The notes: generated by a model not told the origin, from the sequence alone. A stretch of DNA of 64,000 bases from Herbaspirillum frisingense GSF30 (GCF_000300975.2 NZ_AEEC02000020.1:32283-96282); one strand, 5' to 3'; positions 25,534 through 36,254 are shown, counted from the first letter of the stretch. Translations and numbers: made by a program.

Positions 25534-26394
25534 GTGAACCTGCTACCGATCTTCCTGGTGGGCCTGATGGGTAGCGTCCATTGCATCGGCATGTGCGGCG
25601 GCATCGTCGGTGCGCTCAGTTCGGCAGGTCCGGGCCGGGCCGCGTCGGCGCGTACACCGGTCACGCTGTCGGCCTCCGCACTCGGCGCGGTTGAGCCCGG
25701 GGCTCTTCGCCGTGTCATTCCCATCCAAATTGCGGGCGGTAGCACTGGCACCGTCCCGGTCTTCACGCAGGACCTGGTACGTGTGTTGAGCTACAACCTC
25801 GGTCGCCTCTCCAGCTATGCGCTGGCAGGTGCCCTGGCTGGTGGCATCGCAGCCGGGCTCTTGCGGGGTGCGGACGTGCTCGGCTGGCTGGCACCGGCGC
25901 AGACGGCCGCCTATGTGATGACCAATCTCGTCCTCGTTCTGCTTGGGCTGTACCTGACCCAATGGTGGACGGGCATGACCCGCATCGAACAGCTGGGCAG
26001 CGGCCTCTGGGCGCGCCTGCGTCCGCATGCGGCACGCCTGGTGCCGGTCGATACGCCCCAGAAGGCCTTGCTACTGGGCAGCCTGTGGGGCTGGTTGCCC
26101 TGCGGGATGGTCTACAGCGCCTTGCTCACTGCCCTGATGGCCGGTAGCGCCGTGCAGGGTGCGCTGACCATGCTGGCCTTCGGCGCTGGCACACTGCCGG
26201 TGTTGCTGGCGGCGGGTTTGTCCGGGGCGCGCCTGCGGCAACTGGCGTCACGGCCGGCAGTCCGCCGCGCGGCCGGCGTGATCGTGCTGGCATTCGGCAT
26301 ACTGGGCTTGCTGCGTGCCGCCGAGATCGGCGGCATGGGCATCGCCCGTGGCTGGATCGATGTGTTCTGCATCACGCCAGGACATGGAGCTTGA
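25534..26394 (+). CDS. TauE/SafE-like membrane protein (UreH-like domain) linked to cbb3 assembly
   Basis: Starts at GTG (25534) 11 bases after hemN, with GAGGGGAGCC as ribosome-binding site. The 286-residue protein has about six helices and the family motifs GLMGSVHCIGMCGGIVGAL at the N-terminus and GSLWGWLPCGMVYSALLTAL in the second half. Both contain the Cys-Gly / Pro-Cys-Gly pairs of the DsbD-like, metal-handling group. The gene lies directly before ccoI. Homologues in this position are proposed to help copper supply to cbb3 oxidase; that role is inference. Confidence 0.8.
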   Translation: MNLLPIFLVGLMGSVHCIGMCGGIVGALSSAGPGRAASARTPVTLSASALGAVEPGALRRVIPIQIAGGSTGTVPVFTQDLVRVLSYNLGRLSSYALAGALAGGIAAGLLRGADVLGWLAPAQTAAYVMTNLVLVLLGLYLTQWWTGMTRIEQLGSGLWARLRPHAARLVPVDTPQKALLLGSLWGWLPCGMVYSALLTALMAGSAVQGALTMLAFGAGTLPVLLAAGLSGARLRQLASRPAVRRAAGVIVLAFGILGLLRAAEIGGMGIARGWIDVFCITPGHGA

Positions 26395-26396
26395 GC

Positions 26397-28937
26397 ATGA
26401 ACGGCAGCGATAAGGGCGACGGGAGCGGGGAGGGGAACCCGTGTTTCCACTGCGGTCAGCCGGTACCGGCCGGGGAGGCCTGGCCGCTGCAAATCGGTGG
26501 CCATACGCGCGCGATGTGCTGCGTGGGTTGCCAGAGCGTGGCCCGTCTGATCGTCGATAGCGGGTGTGAAGATTTCTACCTGCGTCGCACGGTGCCCTCG
26601 GCACGCGTCGATCCTGAACAGTTGCTGCCACCGGAACTGGCGTTGGTGGACCTGCCCCTGCAGGCGCAGCATCACGACGCCCCCGATAGCCAGGACCAGG
26701 CCGCAGAACTGGTGCTCTCCATTGATGGCCTGCGCTGTTCGGCCTGCGTCTGGCTGATCGAAAAATACCTGGCGCGTCTGCCCGGCATCCATATGGCCGA
26801 GATGAACGTCGCCAGCGCCCGTCTGCATATCCGCCGTGATCCGGCGTTGTGCCCCACCTCCGTCATCCTGCGCGGCCTGCGTGGCCTGGGCTACACCGCC
26901 TATCCCTTCGACCCCTTGCGCCAGGGCGAGCAGGCCAGGCGCGCCTCGCGTCGCCTGTTCCGGCAATTGTTCATCGCCGGGCTGTCGATGATGCAGGTCA
27001 TGATGTACGCCGTGCCGGTCTACATGACGCATGAAGGCATCGATCCCGACATGATGTCGCTGATGCGCTGGGCTAGCCTGTTCCTGACCATTCCTGCCGT
27101 GTTCTATTCGGCCCTGCCCTTCTTCACCGGTGCCTGGGCCGGCCTGCGTGCGCGCGCACCGGGCATGGACCTGCCGGTGGCCATCGGCATCGCCGCCGCC
27201 TTCGCCGGCAGCGCCATCGCTACCTGGCGCGGCGAGGGAGAGATCTGGTTCGACAGCGTGAGCATGTTCATCTTCCTGCTGCTGGCCAGCCGCTATCTGG
27301 AGACGGCGGCGCGGCGTCGCTCGGCTTCGGCGCTGGAACGCATGCAGCAAGCCTTTCCGGCGTCGGCCCTGGTGCTGGGCGGCTATCCGCAACAACGCGA
27401 CACCACACTGGTGGCAGCCGCGCAACTGCAGCCCGGCGATGTCATCCTGGCCCGACCGGGCGACACCATCGCGGCCGATGCCAGCCTGATCGAAGGCGAG
27501 ACCGAACTGGACCTGGCGCTGCTCTCCGGCGAGAGTCGCCCGCAATCTTTCCAGCCTGGCCAGGAGGCCCCCGGTGGCGCCGTCAACCTGAGCCAGCCGG
27601 TGTTGCTGCGGGTGGTGCGCACTACCCGCGACAGTACCCTGGCCGCCCTCACGCGACTGGCGGAACAGGCCGGGCAGGGCAAGCCGGCATTGGCGCAGTG
27701 GGCGGACCTGGTGGCTTCGCGCTTCGTGGTCGCCCTGCTGTTGCTGGCGGCGTCGACCTTCCTTGCCTGGCATCTGATCGATCCCTCGCGCGCCTGGGCC
27801 ACGGCCATTGCGGTGCTGGTGGTGTCCTGTCCCTGCGCACTGTCGCTGGCCACGCCCTCGGCGCTGGCGGCGGCGACCGACCGGCTGCTGCGCGAAGGCA
27901 CGCTGGTGGTGCGCGGCAATGTGCTGGAAGCCCTGCAACGCGCCGATACCATCGTCTTCGACAAGACCGGCACCCTGACCCAGGGGCGGCCGCAACTCAC
28001 CGCCTTCTGGAGTGAAGGGCCGCAGTCGCGGATGCTGGCGATGGCCGCCGCCATGGAGCGTGGCAGCCTGCATCCGCTGGCGCGCGCGCTGGTGCAGGAA
28101 GCGATGGAGCAACAGATCCGGCCGGTCGACGTCACCATGCTGGAATCGGTGACCGGCGCCGGCATGCAGTGCCAGATCGACGGCGTGATCCACCGCATCG
28201 GCGCGCGCCGCTTCGTCGCCGACATCGCGGGTGACGCCCTGCCCGGTGCACTGAACCAGCCGGTGGCAGCCGGTGCCGGCGCGGTGTACCTGGGCAGCAG
28301 TGCCGGCTGGCTGGCGCGCTTCGACCTGGCCGATGCACTGCGGCCCGATGCCGTGGCCACCGTGGCCGCGTTCCGCAGGCTCGGGTTGCGCACCATTCTT
28401 CTCAGCGGCGACCAGCCCGACGTGTGTGCCGACGTCGCTGCCGCAACAGGCATCAGCGACGTGGTCGCCGGATGTACGCCGCAAGGCAAGCTGGACTACG
28501 TGCGTCAGTTGCAGCAGGGCGGGGCGGTGGTGGCCATCGTCGGCGATGGCATCAACGATGCGGCCATGCTGCGTGCCGGCGATGTCTCCTTTGCCATGGG
28601 CAAGGGCGCGGCGCTGGCGCAGATCAGTGCCGATGCCGTGATCATGAGCGACCGCCTGCAGGCCGTGGCCGATTGCGCCGGCATGGCGCAGCGGACCATG
28701 CGCATCGTGCGGCAGAACCTGGTGTGGGCCACCCTCTACAATTTCCTGGCCATCCCGGCCGCTGCCTTCGGCCTGCTCGATCCGTGGATGTCGGCGGTGG
28801 GCATGTCGCTCAGTTCGCTGCTGGTGGTGGGCAATGCCCTGCGTCTGAGCCGCCGCGCACGCGGCTCCGGGCGCGTTGTCGACGAGGCCTCCAGCGACAT
28901 CGCTGCACCCGCGCCGGCGCTGGCAGGAGGTGTCTGA
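26397..28937 (+). CDS. ccoI: Copper-translocating P-type ATPase CcoI
   Basis: The ~846-residue pump exports Cu(I) to the periplasmic side for insertion in cbb3 oxidase. In order: an N-terminal zinc-like site (CFHCGQPV and CCVGCQS), a heavy-metal-associated domain (GLRCSACVWLIEKYL), the actuator segment LLSGESRP, the membrane CPC motif (SCPCALSLATPSALAA), the phosphorylation DKTGTLTQG, HP in SLHPLARAL, and GDGINDAAML. I use the ATG at 26397 (GGAG eight bases upstream). Its stop overlaps the ccoS start. Confidence 0.94.
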   Translation: MNGSDKGDGSGEGNPCFHCGQPVPAGEAWPLQIGGHTRAMCCVGCQSVARLIVDSGCEDFYLRRTVPSARVDPEQLLPPELALVDLPLQAQHHDAPDSQDQAAELVLSIDGLRCSACVWLIEKYLARLPGIHMAEMNVASARLHIRRDPALCPTSVILRGLRGLGYTAYPFDPLRQGEQARRASRRLFRQLFIAGLSMMQVMMYAVPVYMTHEGIDPDMMSLMRWASLFLTIPAVFYSALPFFTGAWAGLRARAPGMDLPVAIGIAAAFAGSAIATWRGEGEIWFDSVSMFIFLLLASRYLETAARRRSASALERMQQAFPASALVLGGYPQQRDTTLVAAAQLQPGDVILARPGDTIAADASLIEGETELDLALLSGESRPQSFQPGQEAPGGAVNLSQPVLLRVVRTTRDSTLAALTRLAEQAGQGKPALAQWADLVASRFVVALLLLAASTFLAWHLIDPSRAWATAIAVLVVSCPCALSLATPSALAAATDRLLREGTLVVRGNVLEALQRADTIVFDKTGTLTQGRPQLTAFWSEGPQSRMLAMAAAMERGSLHPLARALVQEAMEQQIRPVDVTMLESVTGAGMQCQIDGVIHRIGARRFVADIAGDALPGALNQPVAAGAGAVYLGSSAGWLARFDLADALRPDAVATVAAFRRLGLRTILLSGDQPDVCADVAAATGISDVVAGCTPQGKLDYVRQLQQGGAVVAIVGDGINDAAMLRAGDVSFAMGKGAALAQISADAVIMSDRLQAVADCAGMAQRTMRIVRQNLVWATLYNFLAIPAAAFGLLDPWMSAVGMSLSSLLVVGNALRLSRRARGSGRVVDEASSDIAAPAPALAGGV

Positions 28938-29110
28938 TGGAAGCGCTCTACCTGCTCATTCCCTTGAGCACCCTGCTGGTGTTCGTGGCGATCTGGATCT
29001 TCTTCCGCGCCTCCGATAGTGGTCAGTTCGATGACCTGGAAGGCCCGGCCATGCGCATCCTCCATGACGACGATGCCGTCCCCGGCAAGGATGCTCCAGG
29101 CGCGCCCTGA
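28937..29110 (+). CDS. ccoS: Cbb3 oxidase assembly protein CcoS
   Basis: The 57-residue protein has one N-terminal membrane span and then the conserved FRASDSGQFDDLEGPAMRIL segment typical of CcoS, which is needed for cofactor insertion in cbb3 oxidase. The ribosome-binding site AGGAGGTG lies inside the ccoI end. The ATG overlaps the ccoI stop by one base (TGATG), so translation is coupled. Confidence 0.93.
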   Translation: MEALYLLIPLSTLLVFVAIWIFFRASDSGQFDDLEGPAMRILHDDDAVPGKDAPGAP

Positions 29111-29206
29111 GTCCTTCCTTCAAGCCTGTCCCTGGGGGCAGATATCGTCTTTTTCCTGCGTCTTTCCTGTTGTTTATCCGTCTTTGTTTTCATGCTTCTC
29201 CCCGCT

Positions 29207-29220
29207 TTGATACACGTCAA
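29207..29220. promoter_or_regulatory. FNR box upstream of ccoN
   Basis: TTGATACACGTCAA matches TTGAT-N4-ATCAA with a single mismatch. It is 66 bases before the ccoN start, so the oxidase operon has its own low-oxygen promoter separate from that of ccoI/ccoS. Confidence 0.85.
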
Positions 29221-29285
29221 TGCCCCAGGGGAACTCGACCCGTAAGCTCGCGTTGATCAGTACTCAACATAGTGGGGAGAGTTTC

Positions 29286-30713
<1,428 letters not shown>

Positions 30714-30725
30714 TTTGGGGGAAAT

Positions 30726-31340
30726 ATGAAGTTTTCGCATGAATGGATCGAGAAGAACCCCTGGCTGCTGATCGGCCTGGTGCTGCTGGTGGTGAGCGTC
30801 GGCGGCCTGGCCGAGATCGTGCCGCTGTTCTTCCAGAAATCGACCACCGAGCCGATCGCCGGCCTGAAGCCCTACTCGGCGCTGCGCCTGGCGGGCCGCG
30901 ACGTGTACATCCGCGAGGGGTGCTACAACTGCCACTCGCAGATGATCCGCCCGCTGCGCGCCGAGACCGAGCGCTATGGCCACTATTCCGTGGCGGGCGA
31001 ATCGGTCTACGACCACCCCTTCCAGTGGGGTTCCAAGCGGACCGGTCCTGACCTGGCCCGCGTCGGCAGCCGCTACAGCGATGAATGGCATCGTGCCCAC
31101 CTGCACAACCCGCGTGACGTGGTGCCGGAGTCCAACATGCCGGCCTACCCGTGGCTGGAACAGACCAAGCTGGACAACTACGACATCGTCTCGCGCATGA
31201 AGGCCTTGAAGCGCATCGGCGATCCGTACACCGAAGAAGACATCAAGAACGCCCCGGCCGAACTGGTCGGCAAGACCGAGCAGGATGCGCTGATCGCCTA
31301 CCTGCAGGGCCTGGGCATCCTGATCAAGGCGGAGAGATAA
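30726..31340 (+). CDS. ccoO: Cbb3-type cytochrome c oxidase subunit II (CcoO)
   Basis: The 204-residue membrane-anchored monohaem cytochrome c has one N-terminal span (about 14-34) and the haem motif C66-YN-C69-H70 in [15 protein letters not shown]. The distal Met is in [10 protein letters not shown]. It passes electrons from CcoP to CcoN. It follows ccoN by 12 bases with GGGGGAAAT as ribosome-binding site. Confidence 0.96.
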   Translation: MKFSHEWIEKNPWLLIGLVLLVVSVGGLAEIVPLFFQKSTTEPIAGLKPYSALRLAGRDVYIREGCYNCHSQMIRPLRAETERYGHYSVAGESVYDHPFQWGSKRTGPDLARVGSRYSDEWHRAHLHNPRDVVPESNMPAYPWLEQTKLDNYDIVSRMKALKRIGDPYTEEDIKNAPAELVGKTEQDALIAYLQGLGILIKAER

Positions 31341-31344
31341 GACC

Positions 31345-31539
31345 ATGATTGAAATGATTACCGATCCACGCAGCCTGATCACGCTGATCAGTTTCATCAC
31401 CTTTGCCGGCATCCTGTGGTGGACCTACGTCGGCCACAAGCCCGCCGATTTCAAGCAAGCCGAGATGATTCCCTTTGCCGACGGCGATATCGGCCAGCCG
31501 GCTGCGGAAGGCGTCGACAAGGAGGTGCGCCATGGCTGA
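31345..31539 (+). CDS. ccoQ: Cbb3-type oxidase small subunit CcoQ
   Basis: The 64-residue single-span protein has the helix ITLISFITFAGILWWTYVG and a charged tail ending in RHG. CcoQ stabilises the complex. It starts four bases after ccoO and its end overlaps the ccoP start by eight bases, which points to coupled translation. Confidence 0.9.
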   Translation: MIEMITDPRSLITLISFITFAGILWWTYVGHKPADFKQAEMIPFADGDIGQPAAEGVDKEVRHG

Positions 31540-32464
31540 TTTCACCAATGGTTTCTGGAATATCTGGATCATCGTCCTGACCGTGCTGGGCATCGCCGGT
31601 TGTGCGCTGCTGCTCTGGCAGCAGTCCAACTGGAAGGTCAAGAAGGGCGACCAGCCGGTCGCCGGGTCCACCACCGGCCACGTCTGGGACGAAGACCTGA
31701 GCGAACTGAACAACCCCCTGCCGCGCTGGTGGATGTGGCTGTTCTACCTGACCATCTTCTTCTCGGTCGGTTACCTGGTCGCCTATCCGGGCCTGGGCAA
31801 CCTGCCCGGTACCCTGGGCTGGCGCTCGACCGGCGAGCACGATGCCGACGTCAAGGCCGCTGAGGCCAAGTACGGTCCGCTGTTCGAGGGCTTCATGAAG
31901 CAGGACCTGAAAGAGGTCGCCGCCAATCCGCAAGCCCATGCCATCGGCGAGCGCCTGTTCCTGACCTACTGCGCGCAGTGCCACGGTTCGGATGCCCGCG
32001 GCAACAAGGGCTTCCCCAACCTGACCGACAACGACTGGTTGCATGGCGGTACCCCGGAGATCATCAAGGAAACCATCCTCAAGGGTCGCCATGGCGTGAT
32101 GCCTCCGATGGGCGCCGCAGTGGGCAGCGACAAGGATGTCGACAACGTGGCCAACTACGTGCTGAGCCTGTCCGATTCGGCACATGACCCGATCAAGGCT
32201 GAACTGGGCAAGTCCAAATTTGCGGCCTGCATGGCCTGCCACGGTCCCGGCGGCAAGGGCAACCAGGCACTGGGCGCGCCCAACCTGTCGGACAAGATCT
32301 GGCTCTATGGTGGCAGCATCGACACCATCAAGGAAACCATCAACAAGGGCCGTGACAACACCATGCCGTCGTTTGGCGAGTTCCTCGGCGAACCCAAGGT
32401 GCATGTTCTGGCCGCCTATGTGTGGAGCTTGTCCAACAAGCCCAGCAATGCAGCCGCCAAGTAA
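31532..32464 (+). CDS. ccoP: Cbb3-type cytochrome c oxidase subunit III (CcoP)
   Basis: The 310-residue dihaem cytochrome c has two N-terminal membrane spans (about 8-30 and 68-86) and two CxxCH sites, C147-AQ-C150-H151 and C233-MA-C236-H237. It is the entry point for electrons from soluble cytochrome c. The ATG at 31532 follows AAGGAGGT and sits inside the ccoQ reading frame. The NPLPRWWMWLFYLTI segment is the family hallmark. Confidence 0.95.
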   Translation: MADFTNGFWNIWIIVLTVLGIAGCALLLWQQSNWKVKKGDQPVAGSTTGHVWDEDLSELNNPLPRWWMWLFYLTIFFSVGYLVAYPGLGNLPGTLGWRSTGEHDADVKAAEAKYGPLFEGFMKQDLKEVAANPQAHAIGERLFLTYCAQCHGSDARGNKGFPNLTDNDWLHGGTPEIIKETILKGRHGVMPPMGAAVGSDKDVDNVANYVLSLSDSAHDPIKAELGKSKFAACMACHGPGGKGNQALGAPNLSDKIWLYGGSIDTIKETINKGRDNTMPSFGEFLGEPKVHVLAAYVWSLSNKPSNAAAK

Positions 32465-32602
32465 GCCGTCTTGACGACGTGACGTCATCCGCCGCCGGGA
32501 CTGACGCAGACAAAGATCTGCGCGCTCCCGGCGGTTTCGTGAAAGGCGCTTCTCACCACAGTCTGGAAGCGCACAGAGAGTGAAAGCAGATCAGGCAATA
32601 CC

Positions 32603-34075
32603 ATGGACAAGGCCGTAACGAAACCCGGGCAGGACAAGGAGGGGGACCTGCCACCCCAGAGCGCCGACAGCAAGGACGGCAAGGAGGAATACGCCGTCAT
32701 ACGTATGTATGCCGCGCGTGAACCGATCTACCCGCGCGAGATCCAGGGCCGGTTTGCCAGCCTGCGCTGGCTTTGCGTGTTCCTGACGCAGCTGGTGTTC
32801 TACGGGCTGCCGTGGATCAACTGGAACGAGCGCCAAGCCGTGCTGTTCGACCTCGCTTCCCGCAAGTTTTACCTGTTCGGCCTGGTACTCTGGCCGCAGG
32901 ACTTCATCTGGCTGGCCGCATTACTGATCATCTGTGCGTTCAGCCTGTTCCTGTTTACGGCCGTGGCCGGCCGTGTGTGGTGTGGCTATGCCTGCCCGCA
33001 GACGGTCTATACCGAAATCTTCCTGTGGATCGAGCGCCGCATCGAAGGCAATCGCAGCGCGCGCATGCGCCTGGACCGCCAGGGCTGGTCGTTCGACAAG
33101 CTGTGGCGCAAGTCGGCCAAGCATCTGGCCTGGGGCGCGCTAGCCCTGTGGACGGGCATCAGCTTTGTCGGCTATTTCTCGCCCATCCGCGACCTGCTGC
33201 CGGAGATCGGCAGCCTGGCCCTGGGACCGTGGGAAATGTTCTGGATCGGCTTCTATGGCTTCGCCACCTATGGCAATGCCGGCTGGATGCGCGAACAGGT
33301 CTGCAAGTACATGTGCCCCTATGCACGCTTCCAGAGCGCCATGTTCGACCGCGATTCACTCATCATCACCTACGACGCCGCTCGCGGCGAGCCGCGCATG
33401 CCGGCCGCCAGGGCCGCCAAACTGGAGACTGGCAGCAAGGCCGGCGACTGCATCGATTGCACGATGTGCGTGCAGGTCTGCCCCACCGGCATCGATATCC
33501 GGCAGGGCCTGCAGTACATGTGCATCGGTTGCGCCGCCTGCGTCGACGCCTGCGACAGCGTGATGGACAAGATCAAGCGCCCGCGTGGCCTGATCCGCTA
33601 CTCCACCGAAAACGCCGTCGAGCAGGGCTTCTCGACCTCGGAAATCCGCCGTCGCCTGTTGCGTCCGCGCATCCTGATCTACACCGCCATCCTGGGCGTG
33701 GTGATTGCCTTGTTTGCCAGCTCGCTGTGGATACGCACGCCGCTGAAGCTGGATGTGATCCGTGATCGTGGCTCCATGGGGCGTGAGGTGGAAGACGGCA
33801 TCATCGAGAACGTCTACCGCCTGCAGGTCATCAACACCGATGAGCGCGGCCATCGCTACCGCATCAGCGCCAGCGGCATCGATGGATTGACGGTCGATCC
33901 GGCCGAACCCATCGAGATGGCCGCCACCCAGACCTTGATGGTACCGATCCGTGTGCGCGCGCCGCATGGCGCGGGTGAAGTCGGCTCCAACAAGATTCGC
34001 ATCGCCCTGCAGGCGGAAGACCAGCCGTCAGTGCAGGTCAGCGAAAAGGCCGTGTTCCTGGTGCCGCGACGCTGA
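32603..34075 (+). CDS. ccoG: Cytochrome c oxidase accessory protein CcoG (FixG/RdxA)
   Basis: The 490-residue membrane protein carries ferredoxin-type clusters (CIDCTMCVQVCPTGIDI and CIGCAACVDACD) and a membrane segment with WCGYACPQTVYTEIFLW. About five helices precede or surround them, and a periplasmic immunoglobulin-like C-terminal domain follows. CcoG is a cupric reductase that helps copper delivery to the oxidase. The 138-base gap after ccoP shows no FNR box, so it may be co-transcribed with ccoNOQP. Confidence 0.94.
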   Translation: MDKAVTKPGQDKEGDLPPQSADSKDGKEEYAVIRMYAAREPIYPREIQGRFASLRWLCVFLTQLVFYGLPWINWNERQAVLFDLASRKFYLFGLVLWPQDFIWLAALLIICAFSLFLFTAVAGRVWCGYACPQTVYTEIFLWIERRIEGNRSARMRLDRQGWSFDKLWRKSAKHLAWGALALWTGISFVGYFSPIRDLLPEIGSLALGPWEMFWIGFYGFATYGNAGWMREQVCKYMCPYARFQSAMFDRDSLIITYDAARGEPRMPAARAAKLETGSKAGDCIDCTMCVQVCPTGIDIRQGLQYMCIGCAACVDACDSVMDKIKRPRGLIRYSTENAVEQGFSTSEIRRRLLRPRILIYTAILGVVIALFASSLWIRTPLKLDVIRDRGSMGREVEDGIIENVYRLQVINTDERGHRYRISASGIDGLTVDPAEPIEMAATQTLMVPIRVRAPHGAGEVGSNKIRIALQAEDQPSVQVSEKAVFLVPRR

Positions 34076-34117
34076 GCCAAGACCTGTCCCCATCCGTTCA
34101 GAGATAGAGAGGAAATC

Positions 34118-34663
34118 ATGCAAACCTTATCCCCCAAGCTGGCCCCCGCCACACCCTGGTATCGTCATCGCTGGCCGTGGCTGTTGATGTCCGGTCCGGC
34201 CGTGGTCGTGGTCGCCGGCATCTTCACCGCCTGGCTGGCCATCTCGCGCGCCGATGCGCTGGTGGCTGACGACTATTACAAGCAGGGCAAGGCCATCAAC
34301 AAGGACCTGCGTCGTGACCATGAGGCGCAGCGCCTGGGCGCGGCCATTGGTATCGGCTACGACCCGGCGGCTGCCGTGCTGCGGGGCCGGCTGCAGATGC
34401 GCGAAGTACCGGCGGTCGGCCAGGAAGGGCAGACCCTGATCATCAGCCTGGTGCATCCGACCCAGCCTTCCAAGGACCGGACCCTGATGGTCCGTCCTGC
34501 CGCCGACGGAACGTTCTCGGTTCCCCTGGCGGAGCTGGAGCAGGCGCGCTGGCGCCTGGTGGCCGAAGACGGCAGCCATGCCTGGCGGTTGCACGGCAAC
34601 TGGGTGTGGCCGCAACAGCGCAGCATCGAAATGAATGCAGAGGCCTACGCACCGGTCGAATAA
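34118..34663 (+). CDS. ccoH: FixH/CcoH family assembly protein
   Basis: The 181-residue protein has one N-terminal span (about 22-46, WLLMSGPAVVVVAGIFTAWLA) followed by ADALVADDYYKQGKAINKDL, the FixH family signature, and a periplasmic beta-rich domain. It is needed for cbb3 assembly or stability. It follows ccoG by 42 bases with AGAGAGGAAATC as ribosome-binding site. Confidence 0.9.
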   Translation: MQTLSPKLAPATPWYRHRWPWLLMSGPAVVVVAGIFTAWLAISRADALVADDYYKQGKAINKDLRRDHEAQRLGAAIGIGYDPAAAVLRGRLQMREVPAVGQEGQTLIISLVHPTQPSKDRTLMVRPAADGTFSVPLAELEQARWRLVAEDGSHAWRLHGNWVWPQQRSIEMNAEAYAPVE

Positions 34664-34734
34664 TGCGCTAAGCTGCCATCAAACCGGCTGCAAGACCGGT
34701 CAGTCTACGGATGAAATAACTGAAGGAGACAGCC

Positions 34735-34992
34735 ATGCGCAAACAGCAACGTAATATCGCCATCGTCCTCTGGGTGGCTTTTCTGATGGCCATCGCGGCC
34801 GAAGGCGTGTTCTTTTCCCTGTTCAACCCGGACGAGCTGGCCATGGTCTCAGGCCATGAATGGGAAGCGATGGGCGCCTACACCGTCGGTTTCTTCTGCT
34901 TCTGGGGGAGTTTTGCCGTGTGCGGCCTGCTGGCCGTGCGGCTGACCCGGGCGCTGCCTCGCGAGCGCCTGCGTCATTTCGTCCAGGGCTGA
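34735..34992 (+). CDS. Small two-span membrane protein at the end of the cbb3 cluster
   Basis: The 85-residue product has two hydrophobic helices (about 8-28 and 48-68) separated by an acidic loop (NPDELAMVSGHEWEAMG) and ends basic. It has a good ribosome-binding site (AAGGAGAC). I do not recognise the family. It follows ccoH by 71 bases and precedes convergent fnr, so it is probably the last gene of the oxidase assembly operon. Confidence 0.7.
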   Translation: MRKQQRNIAIVLWVAFLMAIAAEGVFFSLFNPDELAMVSGHEWEAMGAYTVGFFCFWGSFAVCGLLAVRLTRALPRERLRHFVQG

Positions 34993-35013
34993 ACGCCCCA
35001 GACGAGGTCGGGA

Positions 35014-35859
35014 CTACACGGCTGCGCGTGCGGTCGTGGCAGGTGCGGGGGTGGATGACTCCACCCCAGCCGCCAGGCGCTTCAGGGCCGGCAGATCGAC
35101 CACTTCCACGTCACGTTGCTCCACGGCCAGCAAGCCCAGCTTGCGGAACTTGGAGATCAGCCGGCTGATGCTTTCGATGGTCAGCCCGAGATAGTTGCCC
35201 ACGTCCTGGCGTGTCATGCGCAGCTGGAAACGGGTGGACGAATACCCACGGGCTGCATAGCGCGAAGACAGGTTGACCAGGAAGGCGGCAAAGCGTTGTT
35301 CGGCACGCATATTACCGAGCAGCATGATGACGTTCTGTTCACTGGTGATCTCGTGGCTCATCATCCGGTGGAAGTGACGCAGCAGGTGCGGGATCTGGCC
35401 GAACAGCTGTTCCAGGCGTGCAAACGGGATCTCGCAGACTTCACTGTCCTGCAGCGCCACCGCATCGCATTGATGCGTCTCGGTGCTGATCGCATCCATG
35501 CCCAGCAGTTCGCCAGGCATCTGGAAGCCGGTGATCTGGCGATCGCCGTCGAGGTTTTCCTGATAGGTCTTGAAGTGGCCCACGCGTACTGCGTACAAGG
35601 CCGTGAACTGGTCGCCGATGCGGTAGAGGAAATCATCGCGGGCCACCTTGCGGCGACCGATGATCTTGTCCAGGCGTTTCATGTCGGATTCGTCCAGGCC
35701 CATGGGCAGGCACAGCTGGTGCATGCCGCATGCGGTGCAGCTACGCAGTGCGGAGCTGGCGGCCGCTTCACGTGCAGCCGTCAACGACGAACACTGGGAC
35801 AGGGGAGCAGCGGCATTGGCCGATGCGGAAAGTGGAGCGGAGTGACAAGACTGGTTCAT
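35014..35859 (-). CDS. fnr: FNR-type oxygen-sensing transcription regulator
   Basis: The 281-residue Crp/FNR protein has the four cluster cysteines: C41-x2-C44-x5-C50 in CTACGMHQLC and C131 in THQCDAVAL. They bind an oxygen-labile 4Fe-4S cluster. The cyclic-nucleotide-like fold follows. The C-terminal HTH contains TIESISRLISKF, whose E-x2-S-R reads the TTGAT half-site. I chose ATG 35859, as an upstream ATG (35886) gives an atypical start. The FNR boxes before hemN and ccoN are the obvious targets. Confidence 0.92.
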   Translation of the reverse strand: MNQSCHSAPLSASANAAAPLSQCSSLTAAREAAASSALRSCTACGMHQLCLPMGLDESDMKRLDKIIGRRKVARDDFLYRIGDQFTALYAVRVGHFKTYQENLDGDRQITGFQMPGELLGMDAISTETHQCDAVALQDSEVCEIPFARLEQLFGQIPHLLRHFHRMMSHEITSEQNVIMLLGNMRAEQRFAAFLVNLSSRYAARGYSSTRFQLRMTRQDVGNYLGLTIESISRLISKFRKLGLLAVEQRDVEVVDLPALKRLAAGVESSTPAPATTARAAV

Positions 35860-35956
35860 ACGATGTTCCCGGCGGACATGTGGCAATCGAATGACTCGAT
35901 TTTAAGTGCGCGGAACAAGATAAGCAGCACAGTATTCCCGAATCAGACGGCATTTC

Positions 35957-35970
35957 TTGTCCCAGATCAA
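35957..35970 (-). promoter_or_regulatory. Possible FNR site upstream of fnr
   Basis: TTGTCCCAGATCAA keeps one perfect half-site (ATCAA) and a weak second half (TTGTC). It lies about 100 bases before the fnr start and 13 bases from the left end of the MITE-like element. Autoregulation by FNR is plausible but the match is incomplete. Confidence 0.45.
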
Positions 35971-35982
35971 ACATGAACAAAG

Positions 35983-36254
35983 TAGAACTCATTTCATAAA
36001 TAGGCGCGAGTGCGAGCGAGTCCCGTTTGGGATGAAGTGCAAGGCTCGAATTTGGGTCAAGACTGGGCGTCTTGACCCAAATTCGTAACGCAGCAATTCG
36101 CCCAAACGGGCCGCTCCCTCCGGGTTCTGCCCAGAAAGGGCGCGGGCCGCGTTGCGCTCCTTGCGTGTGGCACCACCACACGACGCGTCGCGCGCCTTGC
36201 CAGCGCCCTTTCTGGGCAGAACGCATCTCGCGACTATTTATGAAATGAGTTCTA
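35983..36254. mobile_element. 272-bp MITE-like element with perfect terminal inverted repeats
   Basis: The ends are identical over 21 bases in inverse orientation (left begins TAGAACTCATTTCATAAATA at 35983; right ends at 36254) and match imperfectly for about ten bases more. Both ends carry outer TA dinucleotides, as for elements duplicating TA (IS630/Tc1 type). Inside are two more perfect hairpins: arms CGAATTTGGGTCAAGA around 36050-36087, and 20-base arms GTTCTGCCCAGAAAGGGCGC with its inverse at about 36203-36222. There is no transposase gene. The following 240 bases up to 36497 hold nothing recognised. Confidence 0.75.

Noticed and set aside
26112..28484. 790-residue reading frame antisense to ccoI
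   Set aside because: It is a shadow frame caused by GC-rich codon bias; composition (His, Gln, Gly, Arg) fits no family and the plus strand encodes a clear CcoI.
35116..35976. 286-residue plus-strand frame opposite fnr
   Set aside because: Shadow of fnr; no motif, and fnr has all cluster cysteines and its HTH.
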